From positions 1-50,779 of the forward strand of contig JBBHKE010000552.1 in NCBI GenBank assembly GCA_037447655.1: a stretch of 50,779 nucleotides of DNA. The letters run 5' to 3'. The notes beneath the pieces were generated by a model. It made no database searches. It saw only the letters and a list, made by a program, of their open reading frames with translations, and was not told the origin of the DNA. Source of the DNA: Zygnema cylindricum. Taxonomy: Eukaryota; Streptophyta; Zygnematophyceae; Zygnematales; Zygnemataceae. Below, one piece after another: positions 21,910-32,150 of this stretch. The position numbers and the translations under genes are program-made. Numbering within the stretch: position 1 is the stretch's first letter; the number at the start of each line of letters is the position of its first letter.

Positions 21910-22145
21910 AAATTTAGAATATAGACTAAAACGTCATGCTTTGTGAACACATTTTTTTTTAAGGATGTAACTTCATTTTTTTTGCAAATAAAGAGGAAAT
22001 AAAAACAATTTTATTAAAATTAGAGTGTAATTACATTTCAAAAAATTCACACTCACTCTATTTCTAAGGACATTTGCAAAAGTCACAGAAGTTGAGCTAT
22101 GGCAAGAAACGGAATGCAACAATTATTATATATGATTATATCGCA
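21720..22145. repeat. Duplicate of 19676-20108
   Basis: Direct copy sharing, for example, GGGCCGATATATC, ATATAGACTAAAACGT and AAATTAGAGTGTAATTACAT with the first copy. The duplication extends past the coding part on its upstream side into AT-rich sequence ending TATATCGCAACCA. Confidence 0.8.
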
Positions 22146-22409
22146 ACCATTTTTATTTTTATTAATATAACATTTTCCCACTTCAGTGCCATTGTGGCGG
22201 CGAGGCGGCGCCGGCATGGACTCGGCGCCGGCATGGACTTGGCGCCTACCCGTGCCACCACCCGAAATTCCGGCTTCACCACTCCGAATATAATTACTCC
22301 TCCCTCCACCTCTACTTTACCACTTTAGTGCCACTGTGGCGCCGAGGCGGCATCGGCATGGTCTCGGCGCTTACCCGTGTCAGGAGCCAAAATTCTCGCT
22401 TTCCCACTT

Positions 22410-22880
22410 CGACCTATTTCCCTCTTTCTCTTTAACCCAATTTGCCCATATTCCCCTTACTCTCTCTCCACCTCTCCCTCCCTCTCCCCCGCATCCACCT
22501 TCTCTTTCTCCATCACTTCCCCTTTCCCCTTTTCACCTTCTTCCTCTCTCTTCCGATCCCTCTTTCCTGGCATCTGCCTCCACCTTATTCCCCCTCACCC
22601 CCCTCTTCCCCTTCCCACCAGCTCTCGTCTTATTCTCTCTCTCTCCCTCTAACCCGATCTGCCCGTCTTCACTTTCTCTCTCTCCACGTCTGCCTCCCTC
22701 TCCCCCATTTCCGCCTTCTCCTTCTCTATCTCTTCCCCTTTCTCTCTTTCACCGTTTTCCTTCCTCTCTCTTCCCATCCCCCCTTCAGCATCCGTCTCCC
22801 CCCTCTTCCCCCTCACCTCCCTCTTTTTCTTCCCCCCCTTCCCCTTTTATTCTCTCTCTTTCCCTCTAACCTAATATGCT
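22410..22880. repeat. Long pyrimidine-rich tract (left of copia-2)
   Basis: About 470 bp of imperfect CTCTCC/CCCTTC repeats. Together with 29236-30115 it forms one tract that copia-2 has split: the target duplication GTCTT lies at its end. Confidence 0.85.
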
Positions 22881-23094
22881 CGTCTTTGTTGAAATTGTTA
22901 TTTTTATATGGTATTTTCTAGGTCTGAACTTAGTACAAAATAAAAAAAGTGGACAGCATGCCTCCGCCTCCTCTCTCTTCCCACCATACTTACCGTAGTC
23001 ACTGAGGGATAGAGAGGGTGGCTGAGCCATGGCTGTCCTAGCTTAACCAGGCAGGGCTAAAGAGTGACTTATGTCACTCTCAACAAAAGGTTGA

Positions 23095-23165
23095 GTCTGG
23101 TAGGACTCGAACCTCCGACAGAAAGAGCGCGGCTTAGCCGTTAGCTCTAACCAGTCTGTCGTACA
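23095..23165 (-). other. tRNA-like block inside the LTR (antisense)
   Basis: On the minus strand it reads CAGACTGGTTAGAGC (like the D-arm/A-box region of tRNAs), then CCGAGG-type spacer and AGGTTCGAGTCC (perfect pol III B-box core GGTTCGAGTCC, 23113-23103). Acceptor-stem pairing is not convincing, so it is a tRNA-derived, SINE-like sequence and not a tRNA gene. The 3' LTR has the same block at 28437-28508. Confidence 0.6.
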
Positions 23166-23668
23166 AGTCCGTTAGCATATATTAGGTTTGATATTTACTT
23201 AAACAATGTTACGTCTATGAATTCGATTAACGAAATTACGAACGAAAGAACATGGAACCAAGTATTATATATTGCGAACATTATCTCGCACGCAAACAAA
23301 TGAATCGGACATTTTTTTTCGACGGCGGACATTTAATATCGAATCTGATCCGACGGCGTACATCAATGCCGAGATCACGGAATGATCACTTTTGGCGTTT
23401 ATGGACGTGGCGTGACGTGGCGCCACGCGGAGGGATGACATTTGGTTGCAGGAATTCCGGCGAACATAAGGACAAGTGAAAAGTGGACACGCGTCCACTT
23501 AATGGCACTGCCGTTTATGGGCCGTACAAAAAGTACATCGGCCATAGAACTTTTTTGTACTCTACAGTGATCCGATTGGTTTCGTACTTCAATAGATAAG
23601 GTTTGTGAGAGGGATTTAGGACTTAAAGAATTTTGGTAGATAGGAACCTCTCTCTCTTTGAGAGTTTG

Positions 23669-23674
23669 TATAAA
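23669..23674 (+). promoter_or_regulatory. TATA box of copia-2 5' LTR
   Basis: TATAAA in GTTTGTATAAACTTGG. The same position holds TATAAA (29013-29018) in the 3' LTR and TATAAAA in the LTRs at 42491 and 40724. A pyrimidine stretch (CCTCTCTCTC) precedes it in each case. Confidence 0.7.
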
Positions 23675-23890
23675 CTTGGCATTTTTGCCGACTCCTAACT
23701 TATCGGCTGGTTGGCCGTTTTTAGTGATTGGTTTTGCTACGCACTCAGGGGAGTCCAGGCTGCATAGGGGTGCAGTCAAATTGTCAGTTTGCCTTCTTGG
23801 GCAGCAGTGGTCGTGGCTTAAAGTGGGTTAGTTAAATACTATCTAGAGGCTTCCTGTATTCTGTAGTCCAACGGAGGACACAAAATTGCA

Positions 23891-23905
23891 CGTTATGGGC
23901 CCACC
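23891..23905 (+). promoter_or_regulatory. copia-2 primer-binding site overlapping gag ATG
   Basis: CGTTATGGGCCCACC follows the LTR directly. Apart from its first base it is complementary to the plant-type initiator tRNA-Met anticodon arm. The ATG at 23895-23897 opens gag (MGPPSRVP), so the primer's CAU anticodon would lie on this codon. Confidence 0.8.
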
Positions 23906-24790
23906 CTCTAGGGTGCCCACCTTCAATGGATCAGGGTTCATCTATTGGGAATCCATGATGATGGGAGCTTTGTGTGAGAAACGATACTGGGGTATCGTCA
24001 GTGGACAAGTGAAACGTCCACCTTTAGGAACTCCACCAGGATTTTGGGGAGTATGGTTTTCTGCAACAACGGCTGCCTCAGCGGAGGAGGCAGATGATGG
24101 GGACAATAGTGTGTCTGAAAAGGAGAAAGGGAAGGAAACACCCCTCACTCCTATTGTCACAGTATCGGGAGCGGCGATCGTGAAGACCGTGGAGAATGAT
24201 ACTCAAATGTGGGAGGATGTAAACATGGCTGCCAAGAACTTCATTCTGAGGCACCTCACTCAAGGTTTGGCCACTCCTCATCTTCACATTTATTAGGCCG
24301 AGGAGTTGTGGGAGAGTTTGGTGGAGATTTATAGAGCTGGAACTATTTAGGAGCTCCAGTTGGATGAGCAAAAGCTATTGAGTTACACTTACAAAGGAGG
24401 AAAGATGTTAGATTACTGTAATGATCTTTCTTGTTTGTATATGGAAATGGAAAGTGCCGGGTGGACAGGTACAATGAAAATGAAAGTTAACACCCTTATC
24501 ATGAAATTACCAAATGAGTTCGAAAACATAGTGTACCGAGTACAGGGAATGCCTGATAGTTCATGGAAATGAAACACAGTAGTCAGGATGATACTTTTGC
24601 AGGAAAACACAATGGAGATTAGGAGAGGAGGAAAGAGCATTCAAGCTCTAGCAGCAGGAGGGGACCGATGGGGGAAGGACCCGAAGAAACCTTATAGAGG
24701 GGAGAGAGATCATTCTGGGGGACAGAGGCCCCCAAAGGGTCTTTGTCATTATTGGAAAAAGCCGGGACACTTTATCGCAGATTGTGTGAA
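23895..24790 (+). pseudogene. copia-2 gag
   Basis: Reads MGPPSRVPTFNGSGFIYWES, then ALCEKRYWGIVSGQVKR, with an acidic linker and ILRHLTQGLATPHLHIY before a TAG at 24294. A second TAG (24347) and a TGA at about 24570 (Trp in copia-1) follow in the same frame. The segment MEMESAGWTGTMKMK and a ...LPNEFENIVYRVQ block resemble the copia gag (UBN2-type) domain. The zinc knuckle at 24744-24785 reads CHYW...GHFIADC, with its second Cys replaced by Trp. Nucleocapsid function is therefore lost. Confidence 0.88.
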
Positions 24791-25676
24791 GCTATCAGAG
24801 CTGAGGCTCCAAGAGAACCGTGGAGGGGGTTCTTCTGGAGGGAAGAAAAAGGCACTCGTGGTTACAAAAGTGTCAGGAGAAACCGAGGACGAGTCCTCTG
24901 AGGAGGATGGGGAACTTCTTCTTGACGAGAGTCTGGAGGAGAAGGATATTCCTCGGAGGCAGAAGTGTGCCCTTGGAGCAGTCCGGGAAGCTCCACAGGA
25001 AGGATGGATCATCGACTCAGGTGCATCCATGCATATGTGTCGTGATAAAGAACTCTTCACTAAGTTAAGAAAGATTCCTACTGTAGAGATAGAGTTTGGG
25101 GATGGGAGAGTGGTTACTACAGATCTAGTGGGATCAGTAGATCTGAAAGTCTTAGTGGAGGGTAAGACTTCTATACTTACATTCTCAGATGTACTTTACA
25201 TTCCTCAGCTGAGTAAAAATCTTGTCTCTACGTTTGTGTTAGATGACAAAGAGTTTGATACCTTCACTAGAAAGGGAGTCTTTACAGCTAAGTATGGGGA
25301 TGAAGTTTACTTCACAGCAGATAAGGGTAGCCAAGGAATGTTTAGGCTTAAACTGAGCAATGAAAAGAAGAATGCTTACTATGTTGGTGTTCCTAAGGTG
25401 ATGATTTGGCATAAGCGGTTGGGGCATGTGCATTTTGATAGGTTAAGGGAAATGAAAAAGCTTGGGGTTGTAGATGGCATTCAGTTTGGGGATAATGAAA
25501 TGATGGATAATTGTAGTGGTTGTGCTCAAGGTAAGGCTCACAGACTTCCCTTTCCCAAAGCCGCCACATATAGAGGTGAGAAAGTGTTAGATTTGGTCCA
25601 CACAGATATTTGGGGACCTGGAAAAGTACCTTCGGTTGGAGGAAAGAGGTTTATGATGACAATAACTGATGATTAG
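24790..25676 (+). pseudogene. copia-2 protease and integrase N-terminus
   Basis: Protease active site DSGASMHMC is intact (Asp at about 25013). The integrase zinc site is intact: HKRLGHVHFD near 25410 and CSGCAQGKAHRLPFP near 25510. The first integrase catalytic Asp (HTDIWGP) is near 25600. The frame ends at TAG (25674-25676), which is Trp in ITDDWSR of copia-1. Confidence 0.92.
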
Positions 25677-27062
25677 TCTAGATACTCTAGAGTCTACTTT
25701 CTGAAAAATAAGCCTAAAGCATCAACTTACTTTAAAGAATATAAAGCATGGAGTGAGAAGTTGCATGAAACCCCTATTAAGAGGATAAGGAGTGATAATG
25801 GGGGGGAATATACCTCTAACCAGTTTGAGGAATATCTGAGAGATGAGGGAGTGCAGCACCAAAAAACTGTACAATATAACCCGGAACAAAATGGGGTAGC
25901 TGAGAGGTTGAATCGAACAGTAGAAGATAGTGTACGCAGTATGTTGGCAGACAAGAAAATAGGAAAGAGATTTTGGGCAGAAGCAATGAACTGTGCCAAC
26001 TACATTAAGAATAGAGTCCTTACCTCAGCTGTAAAGGGAGTGACACCTTATGAGAGATGGGTTGGAAGGAAACCAGATATCTCACACCTTAAAGTATTTG
26101 GTAGCCAAGTTTACAGTCTTGACACGGATAAGAAAAACTGGAAACTAGATGCTAAGGGAAAACCAGGATACTTTGTGGGATATGATGAGGATGTTAAGGG
26201 ATATAGAGTCTATGACTTAGCAAAGAAAGATATCATTCTGGTCAAACACTTAGTTGTCATGGATGACGGGAAGTCATTTGACCCCTTCAAATATACAAAG
26301 AAGATAAGATCCAAATTTGAGTCCGAAAGTGAGGAGAACTCGGTCGTTCCCGAAAGGGACATGGGTGACACCGTGATTACAGATTCAAAGGAGATCCAAG
26401 ATACAGGAGACTCACCGAAAACCTCACATACTCCTATAGACTTCGAGGAGATAGAAGAAGCGGGACAAGAACCGGTTTCCATGGACAAGGGAGCCGATGA
26501 AACAGTGAGAAGAAATCCAAGACTTCCATCCATTCTTGCTTCGGAGTTTGAGGGAGGAAGGAGGAGCAGCAAAAGATTACAGGAAAAACAAGCCGCTCAT
26601 AAGGTAACTAAGCTATCTCACCCTGATGAGCCTCAGTCTTACTCGGAGGCAGTGAATAGTCTAGAGAAAGAAAGATGGATTAGAGCCATAAATGATGAGA
26701 TGGCTTCTATCATGGAAGCAAATACTTGGGAACTAGCAGATTGTCCTCCAGACAGAAAACCTATTGGGTGTAAATGGGTATTTAAACTAAAACTGAACCC
26801 AGATAATACCATTGAAAGATATAAGGCTCGATTGGTAGCGAAGGGGTTCACCCAAAAGGAGGGGATTGACTATGAGGAGACTTTTGCTCTAGTTGTTCGG
26901 TTCCCATCAGTAAGGATTCTCCTCACCCTGGCAGCAGCGGAAGACATGGAAATACACCAGATGGACATTAAGACTGTGTTTCTTAATGGTAAATTAGAGG
27001 AAGAAATTTTCATGAGACAACCCGAGGGGTTCGTGGAAGAAGGAGAAGAGAGCAAAGTCTGA
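25677..27062 (+). pseudogene. copia-2 integrase core and first half of RT
   Basis: In frame with the previous segment after the TAG. SDNGGEYTSNQF and NPEQNGVAERLNR supply the remaining DDE residues; KPGYFVGYDEDVKGYRVY is the copia-type C-terminal motif. RT blocks KPIGCKWVFKLK, ARLVAKGFTQKEG and IHQMDIKTVFLNG follow. The frame ends in TGA (27060-27062) in place of the Cys of SKVCRLIKS. Confidence 0.92.
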
Positions 27063-28218
27063 AGGCTCATAAAGTCCTTATATGGACTAAAGCAGGCTCC
27101 CCGACAGTGGAATAAGAAACTAGATGAGTTTCTTACCAGTCAGGGATATATCCGTATCAGCTCTGACCATTCTATCTATATGTTTGAAGATGAGAATGGT
27201 GTCATTTTTATTGCAATTTATGTGGATGATCTGCTTGTGTTGAGTAAATCATTGGAAAAGATCAATAAGTTAAAAACAGATCTCAGAAGCAGATTGATAT
27301 GAAGGATTTAGGGGAGGCAAAATATATTTTGGGGATTCAAATGGAGAGAGATAGGGGGAAGAAGATTAATCTGACTTACTCAGAAAGAAGCAATAGGTAA
27401 TATGCTTGAGAAATTCCAGATGGAAAATGCTAACAGTTGTACCACTCCCATTGACTTGAAAAAAGTAAGTGATGGGAGTGTAGAAGGAGGAGTGATGATT
27501 TTAGATGATCAAATAAGTACAGAAGAGAGAGAGTTTATAAACCTATTCCTTATAGACAGGTCGTAGGAAGTTTAATCTATTTTATAAATTGTACCCGGCC
27601 GGACATAGCGGCAGCAGTTGGAGTACTCAGTAGGAGTCTTAATGATCCTAGGAAGAGGGATTGGGAGGCAGCCAAGAGAGTCATGAGATATCTGGTAGGA
27701 ACCAGAGAGTTATGGTTGCATTTGGGAGGGGAGCACACTGACATCACTACTTGGAGTGATGCCAGTTATGGGGACGCACCTATGAGAAGATGCACTTCTG
27801 GTTATGTGTTGTATGTTGGGGAAGGGGCTTGCTGTTGGAGCAGTAAGCAACAAAAGGTGGTTGCTCAGTCTACTATGGAGGCTGAGTACATGGCCTCTTG
27901 TTCTGCTGTGAAAGAGTTGATGTGGGTCAAATCCTTGATGCAAGAACTGGGGTATATGAAGGAGGGAGTGCATGAAGTGTTTTGTGATAATCAAGCTGCC
28001 ATTGCAATTGCAGCTAATCCAAAACATCATTTTAAGGCTAAACATATGGACATAAGATTAAGTTTTGTAAGAGAAAGGTTGAGAATAAAATTGTGAACTT
28101 TGTATATAGATCTGATGAGGAAATGGTAGCTGATATGATGACAAAACCGGTGCCTTCTCCCAAGTTAAAATATTGCAGGGAAAAGTGTGGATTAAAAATG
28201 AAATTTAAATTAGACTAG
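27063..28218 (+). pseudogene. copia-2 RT second half and RNase H
   Basis: QAPRQWNKKLDEFLT and FIAIYVDDLLVLSKS (YVDD near 27217) are readable. Frameshifts near 27290, 27375-27400 and 27535 break the palm and connection. RNase H (27683-28096) reads TTWSDASYGDAPMRRCTSGY, STMEAEYMASCSAVKELMW and FCDNQAAIAIA with the catalytic D, E and D present. A shift near 28075 separates the final ADMMTKPVPSPKLKYC, ending in TAG at 28216-28218. Confidence 0.9.
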
Positions 28219-28231
28219 AAAATAAGGGGAG
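28219..28231 (+). promoter_or_regulatory. copia-2 polypurine tract
   Basis: AAAATAAGGGGAG directly precedes the TGTTG start of the 3' LTR and directly follows the pol stop codon. Confidence 0.88.
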
Positions 28232-29235
28232 TGTTGAAATTGTTAATTTTATATGGTATTTTCTTGGTCTGAACTTTGTACAAAATAGAAAAGGTGGACA
28301 GCCTGCCTCCGCCTCCTCTCTCTTCCCACCATACTTGCCGTAGTCACTGAGGGATAGAGAGGGTGGCTGAGCCATGGTTGTCCTAGCTTAAGCAGGCAGG
28401 GCTAAAGAGTGACTTATGTCACTCTCAACAAAAGGTTGAGTCCGGCAGGACTCGAACCTCCGACCGGTAGAGCGCGGCTTAGCCGTTAGCTCTAACCAGT
28501 CTGTCGTACAAGTCCGTTAGCATATATTAGGTTTGATATTTACTTAAACAATGTTACGCCTATGAATTCGATTAACGGAATTAGGAACGAAAGAACATGG
28601 AACCAAGTATTATATAGTGCGAACATTATCTCGCACGCAAACAAATGAATCGGACATTTGTTTTTGACGGCGGACATTTAATATCGAATCTGATCCGACG
28701 GCGTACATCAATGCCGAGATCATAGAATGATCACTTTTGGCGTTTATGGACGTGGCGTGATGTGGCGCCACGCGGAGGGATGACATTTGGTCGCAGGAAT
28801 TTCGGCGAACATAAAGACAAGTGAAAAGTGGACACGCGTCCACTTAATGGCATTGCCGTACATTGGCCGTACAAAAAGTACATCGACCATTGTACTTTTG
28901 TGTACTCTACAGTGATCCGATTGGTTCTTACTTCAATAGATAGGGTTTGTGAGAGGGATTTAGGACTTAGAGAATTTTGGTAGATAAGAACCTCTCTCTC
29001 TTTGAGAGTTTGTATAAACTTGGCATTTTTGCAGACTCATAACTTATCGGCTGGTTGGCTGTTTTCAGTGATTCTTTTTGCTACGGACTCAGGGGAGTCT
29101 AGGCTGCATAGGGGTTTCAGTCAAATTGTCAGTTTGCCTTCTTGGGCAGTAGTATTCGTGGCTTAAAGTGGGTTAGTTAAATACTATGTAGAGGCTTCCT
29201 CTATTCTATAGTCCAATGGAGGACACAGAATTGCA
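28232..29235 (+). repeat. copia-2 3' LTR
   Basis: Same length as the 5' LTR. It retains the ATG near its 3' end (CCAATGGAGGACACAGAATTGCA) that would be in frame with gag in the 5' copy, and an intact B-box-like GGTTCGAGTCC on the minus strand (28458-28448). Confidence 0.93.
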
Positions 29236-30115
29236 GTCTTCCCTGTTCTCTCTCTCCACCTCTCTCTCCCTCTCCCCCTTCTCTCTGCCCCTTTTCTCTT
29301 TTTCTCCCCCCTTCTCTCTGTCATTTTCTCTCCCTCTCTCCTTCCCTTCCTCCCCCTTTACCCCTCATCCTTCCTCTCCCTCATTATCTCTCTCATTTTC
29401 TCTCTCTGCATCCTTCCCCCCCACCCCTTCTACCTCTTCTTATCTTTGTTCCTCCCTCATTTTCTTTATCATTCCTTCCCCTCCCTTTCCCCCTTCCTCT
29501 TTATACCCCTCCCACTCTCCCTTTTTCTCTTTCCCCCCCTCTTCCCCAACCTCCACCGAATCTTCTCTCTCCCTCACTTCCTTTGTCATTTCTCCCCCTT
29601 CCTCTCTCTCCCCATCCCACTCTCCTTTTTTCTCTTTCCCCCCCTCTTTCCCAACCTCCACCGAATCTTCTCCCTCCCTCATTTCCTTTGTCATTCTTTC
29701 CCCTCCCTCTCCCCCTTCCTTTCTCTCCCCATCCCACTCTTTCTTTTTCTCTTTCCCCCCCTCTTCCCCAACATTCACTGAATCTTCTCCCTCCCTCATT
29801 TCTTTTGTCATTCCTTCCCCTCCCTCTCCCCCTTCCTCTCTCTCCCCACCTCACTTTTCTTTTCTCTCTTTCACCCTCTCTTCCCCAACCTCCACCGAAT
29901 TTTCTCCCTCCCTCGTTTCCTGTGTAATTCCTTCCCCTCCCTCTCTCCCTTCCTCTTCCTCTCTCTTCCTCCCTCTCTCCCTTTTTTATTTCCCTCCCTC
30001 ATCCCTTTCCTCCCCCCACTTTTCTCCCTCCCTCACTCCTATTGTCCCTCTCTCCCCTCCCTCTCCCTTTTCTTCTCTTCTCATCTCCCTGTCCCTCTCT
30101 CTCTCTCTTTTGCTA
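29236..30115. repeat. Very long pyrimidine-rich tract (right of copia-2)
   Basis: About 880 bp of CTCCCT/TTTCTC repeats, with a higher-order unit of about 110-125 bp carrying CAACCTCCACCGAATCTTCT (about four times between 29540 and 29910). A 327-codon Ser/Pro-rich frame spans it; codon composition follows the repeat, so no protein is called. Confidence 0.85.
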
Positions 30116-30245
30116 TTTTCAATTCTATCTCTATCCCACATACCCTACGACTTAGCTTTTTCACCGTTTGCCAAAGTTCCACAAGCTCCAGGCGTATAGT
30201 TTGGACCGATTGGTCGTCTTCTCTAGGTTGCCTCCCCGGATTTGG

Positions 30246-31308
30246 TTAAGGAACCCTAACGTCTCTTGGTTGCGGCACCAGAATCGTTCGAGGAACCCTA
30301 ATTATGTTTTTGAGGCGTAAGCCTGACTTTTTCACCAAAAAAGATTGAGTTCGCTTTAAAACTGTTTTCCTAGCATCTTGGAGTTGTTCCACATCCGCTG
30401 TGTCTTTGCACATTTTTAGAATTGCATAGAGGCGCGGGTCCCAAATGTGATGTTGTTTGAGATACTCAGACACATCAAGCTTAAAGCCATCCGCTTCATA
30501 GATAACCCAGTTGAGGCTTTTATCTCCAATGTTGAAATGTGTAAATGCACCAAAGGTTGTACCATTGTCTAAAAACGATATGTACATCCAAGTAGGGTGA
30601 CCAGGTAAATCAGGAGATATGGTGAAGGGTTCTAGTCCTTTATTACCTGCAATCCCTTCACAAGCCTCGTACCTCCATTCCTTGGACCAGTCCTTAATGG
30701 GTATGAATTGGGAGGGATTAGGGAAAAAGGCCTCCATGGCTGATTCTTGACCTATAGGTGGAGGGAAGAACCAATCCGAGTACTCTCGCCTAGGTTCTAT
30801 TGGTGAGAGAACCTTTTCTCTTTCCAACGTTAAAGCTAAAGGTAACTTTTGGGGGGATTGTGACGAATCAACCCCTATAACTTCGCCCGCACTAATGAAC
30901 TCATCTTCATTTTGTCGTTCTTCACTGTCTGGTGCTTGTTTGTCTGGTGCTTCTTGTCTTGTGTAGTGTCATCCCCCTCCAATTTGTCAACTTTGATGTC
31001 ACCTTTTATGGTTTTTTCAGATAAAATAGGCTCCTCAGACGGTTCAGCCCTGTCGACGATGGATTGGTCGGTCGAAGGTGAAGATGGATTGTAACCATCA
31101 GAGCATGAGATGGATTGTTCCCCCTTTGTTCTCCTCCTACAATTTTTTTTACTTGGAGCATGGCAGAAACTTGATTTTTTTTCCCCTTTTTCTTTGGACT
31201 TGATTGACACAAATGCGCACGACTAATTTCCCCTTTTTCGTGGAAAATTAAGCCAGGGCGTGGTTTTTGAGAGTTTAAACGAGTGTTTCGAATTTTGGCT
31301 GAATCCAT
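30246..31308 (-). pseudogene. Unrecognised gene X, copy A (frameshifted)
   Basis: ATG at 31308-31306 sits in a strong context (GCCGCCATGG) after a CT-rich leader. The reading frame starts MDSAKIRNTRLNSQKPRPGL, passes to an acidic/Ser-rich middle (SIVDRAEPSEEPILSEKTIK) in another frame and then, after a further shift, to EDEFISAGEVIGVDSSQSPQ, EREKVLSPIEPRREYSDWFF, SAMEAFFPNPSQFIPIKDWS, PGHPTWMYISFLDNGTTFGA and NWVIYEADGFKLDVSEYLKQ, and on to HHIWDPRLYAILKMCKD and RDVRVP before the stop. The C-terminal half of about 190 residues is the conserved part. Family and function are not recognised. Two frameshifts suggest a pseudogene; introns could explain part. Confidence 0.5.
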
Positions 31309-31309
31309 G

Positions 31310-31850
31310 GCGGCGACTTCAATTTCGCGTAGAAAGAGAGAGAAAGAGAGAGAGAGGAATAATGTTCAAAGGTACATTTATTACTTTTTGAAGTACACAT
31401 GGTTGTACGGTGGGTTACGTAAATGTACTCAACGTACGATATTTAAGTTCAAATTCATACTAAATCTAACATTACGTCGCGTTCGAAACTTTGACGTCAT
31501 TTCGCGTAGCAACTTGACATAAATCGAATATATATATCGCGATTCACTTTTGACGATCACACTTTCAAATTTTTTCGTCTGGCGCGATTCTAAATCGATA
31601 TGACGATATTTGTCGGTTGGCGCCCGCTTAAAATTCAAATTAAAATTTGACATTTTTGCATCGCTTTCCATATCGACCAATATTCTTCTAATTTGCGTCG
31701 ACGCGGCGCTAGCGCCGCTTAGACGTCTCTAGCCACAAGCATGTTAGGCGCTTAAGCCGTCGTTGCCCCTATTCTCACCATAATTCACGTAGTTAATAAT
31801 AATTCCTTGTTCTTTAACTAATTTAAGTCAAGCCTAACTTCTCTTTCCTA
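31310..31850. promoter_or_regulatory. Upstream region of gene X, copy A
   Basis: Directly before the ATG (minus strand) is a CTCTCTCTCTTTCTC leader. Farther up are repeated GTAC words (GTACCTTTGAACATT, CATGTGTAC, CGTACAACC) that recur in copy B, then a GC-rich patch (GGCGCTAGCGCCGC). No coding sequence is supported; transcription control by these words is inference. Confidence 0.35.
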
Positions 31851-31854
31851 TTTT

Positions 31855-32150
31855 TTATCTATTATCGTACCATGTTTTTTGGCCTTTTTTACCCTTAATT
31901 AAAATACCGTACTTGTTTAACACTCTCGAGAGCGTCCTTCGCCCATGGAAAGGTCCGTTGAACAAGGCATTCGCGGACTTCAACACAATCTCGATGAAGA
32001 AGGTACGTATTTTTACTGTCTTCGAATCCAGCTTGTACAAGTAACACTTCAAAGGGGATAGAGGTGAGGTAGGATAGATACATGTGTTTGTTAACCCATC
32101 GCCCAAGTCACGCAATATGCGCTTCAGAAGCCCTGTAGACATTAAACTTT
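31855..32150 (-). pseudogene. Unrecognised gene Y fragment, copy A
   Basis: After an AG acceptor-like site the minus strand reads NVYRASEAHIA, stop, LGRWVNKHMYLSYLTSIPFE, VLLVQAGFEDSKNTYLLHRD and QRTFPWAKDALESVKQ. Copy B has the same protein with an Arg in place of the stop. A second overlapping frame (GLLKRILRDLGDG...) is also open in both copies, so the true frame is not certain, but the first has a more protein-like composition. No family recognised. Confidence 0.4.

Larger units (their letters stand above)
22887..23890 (+). repeat. copia-2 5' LTR
   Basis: It carries the AGTCACTGAGGGA/AGCCATGGCTGTCC block, the antisense tRNA-like block near 23095-23165, the GTAC hairpin near 23520-23560 and TATAAA at 23669-23674. 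Transcription would start about 25-30 bp after the TATA box, making the remaining LTR the RNA leader. The LTR-borne gag ATG seen in the 3' copy is ACG here (GTCCAACGGAGG). Confidence 0.92.
22887..29235 (+). mobile_element. Ty1/copia retrotransposon copia-2 (full length, defective)
   Basis: LTRs of 1004 bp at 22887-23890 and 28232-29235 start TGTTGAAATTG and end TTGCA. The target duplication GTCTT is perfect (22882-22886, 29236-29240). Gag, protease, integrase, RT and RNase H follow in copia order and are close to copia-1 in protein sequence. Stops occur at several sites where copia-1 has Trp, Gln or Cys, and frameshifts lie near 27290, 27375-27400, 27535 and 28075. It is the best-preserved copy in the window. 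Confidence 0.95.

Noticed and set aside
22336-22921. Several overlapping Ser/Pro/Leu-rich frames up to 177 codons
   Set aside because: Same pyrimidine-tract artefact; no start context or motif.
23095-23165. A functional tRNA gene
   Set aside because: B-box and D-arm-like parts are present, but acceptor and anticodon stems do not pair convincingly and it is repeated in every LTR.
29216-30199. Open frame of 327 codons
   Set aside because: It lies over a CTCCCT repeat tract; Ser/Pro/Leu content simply follows the repeat and other frames are also open.
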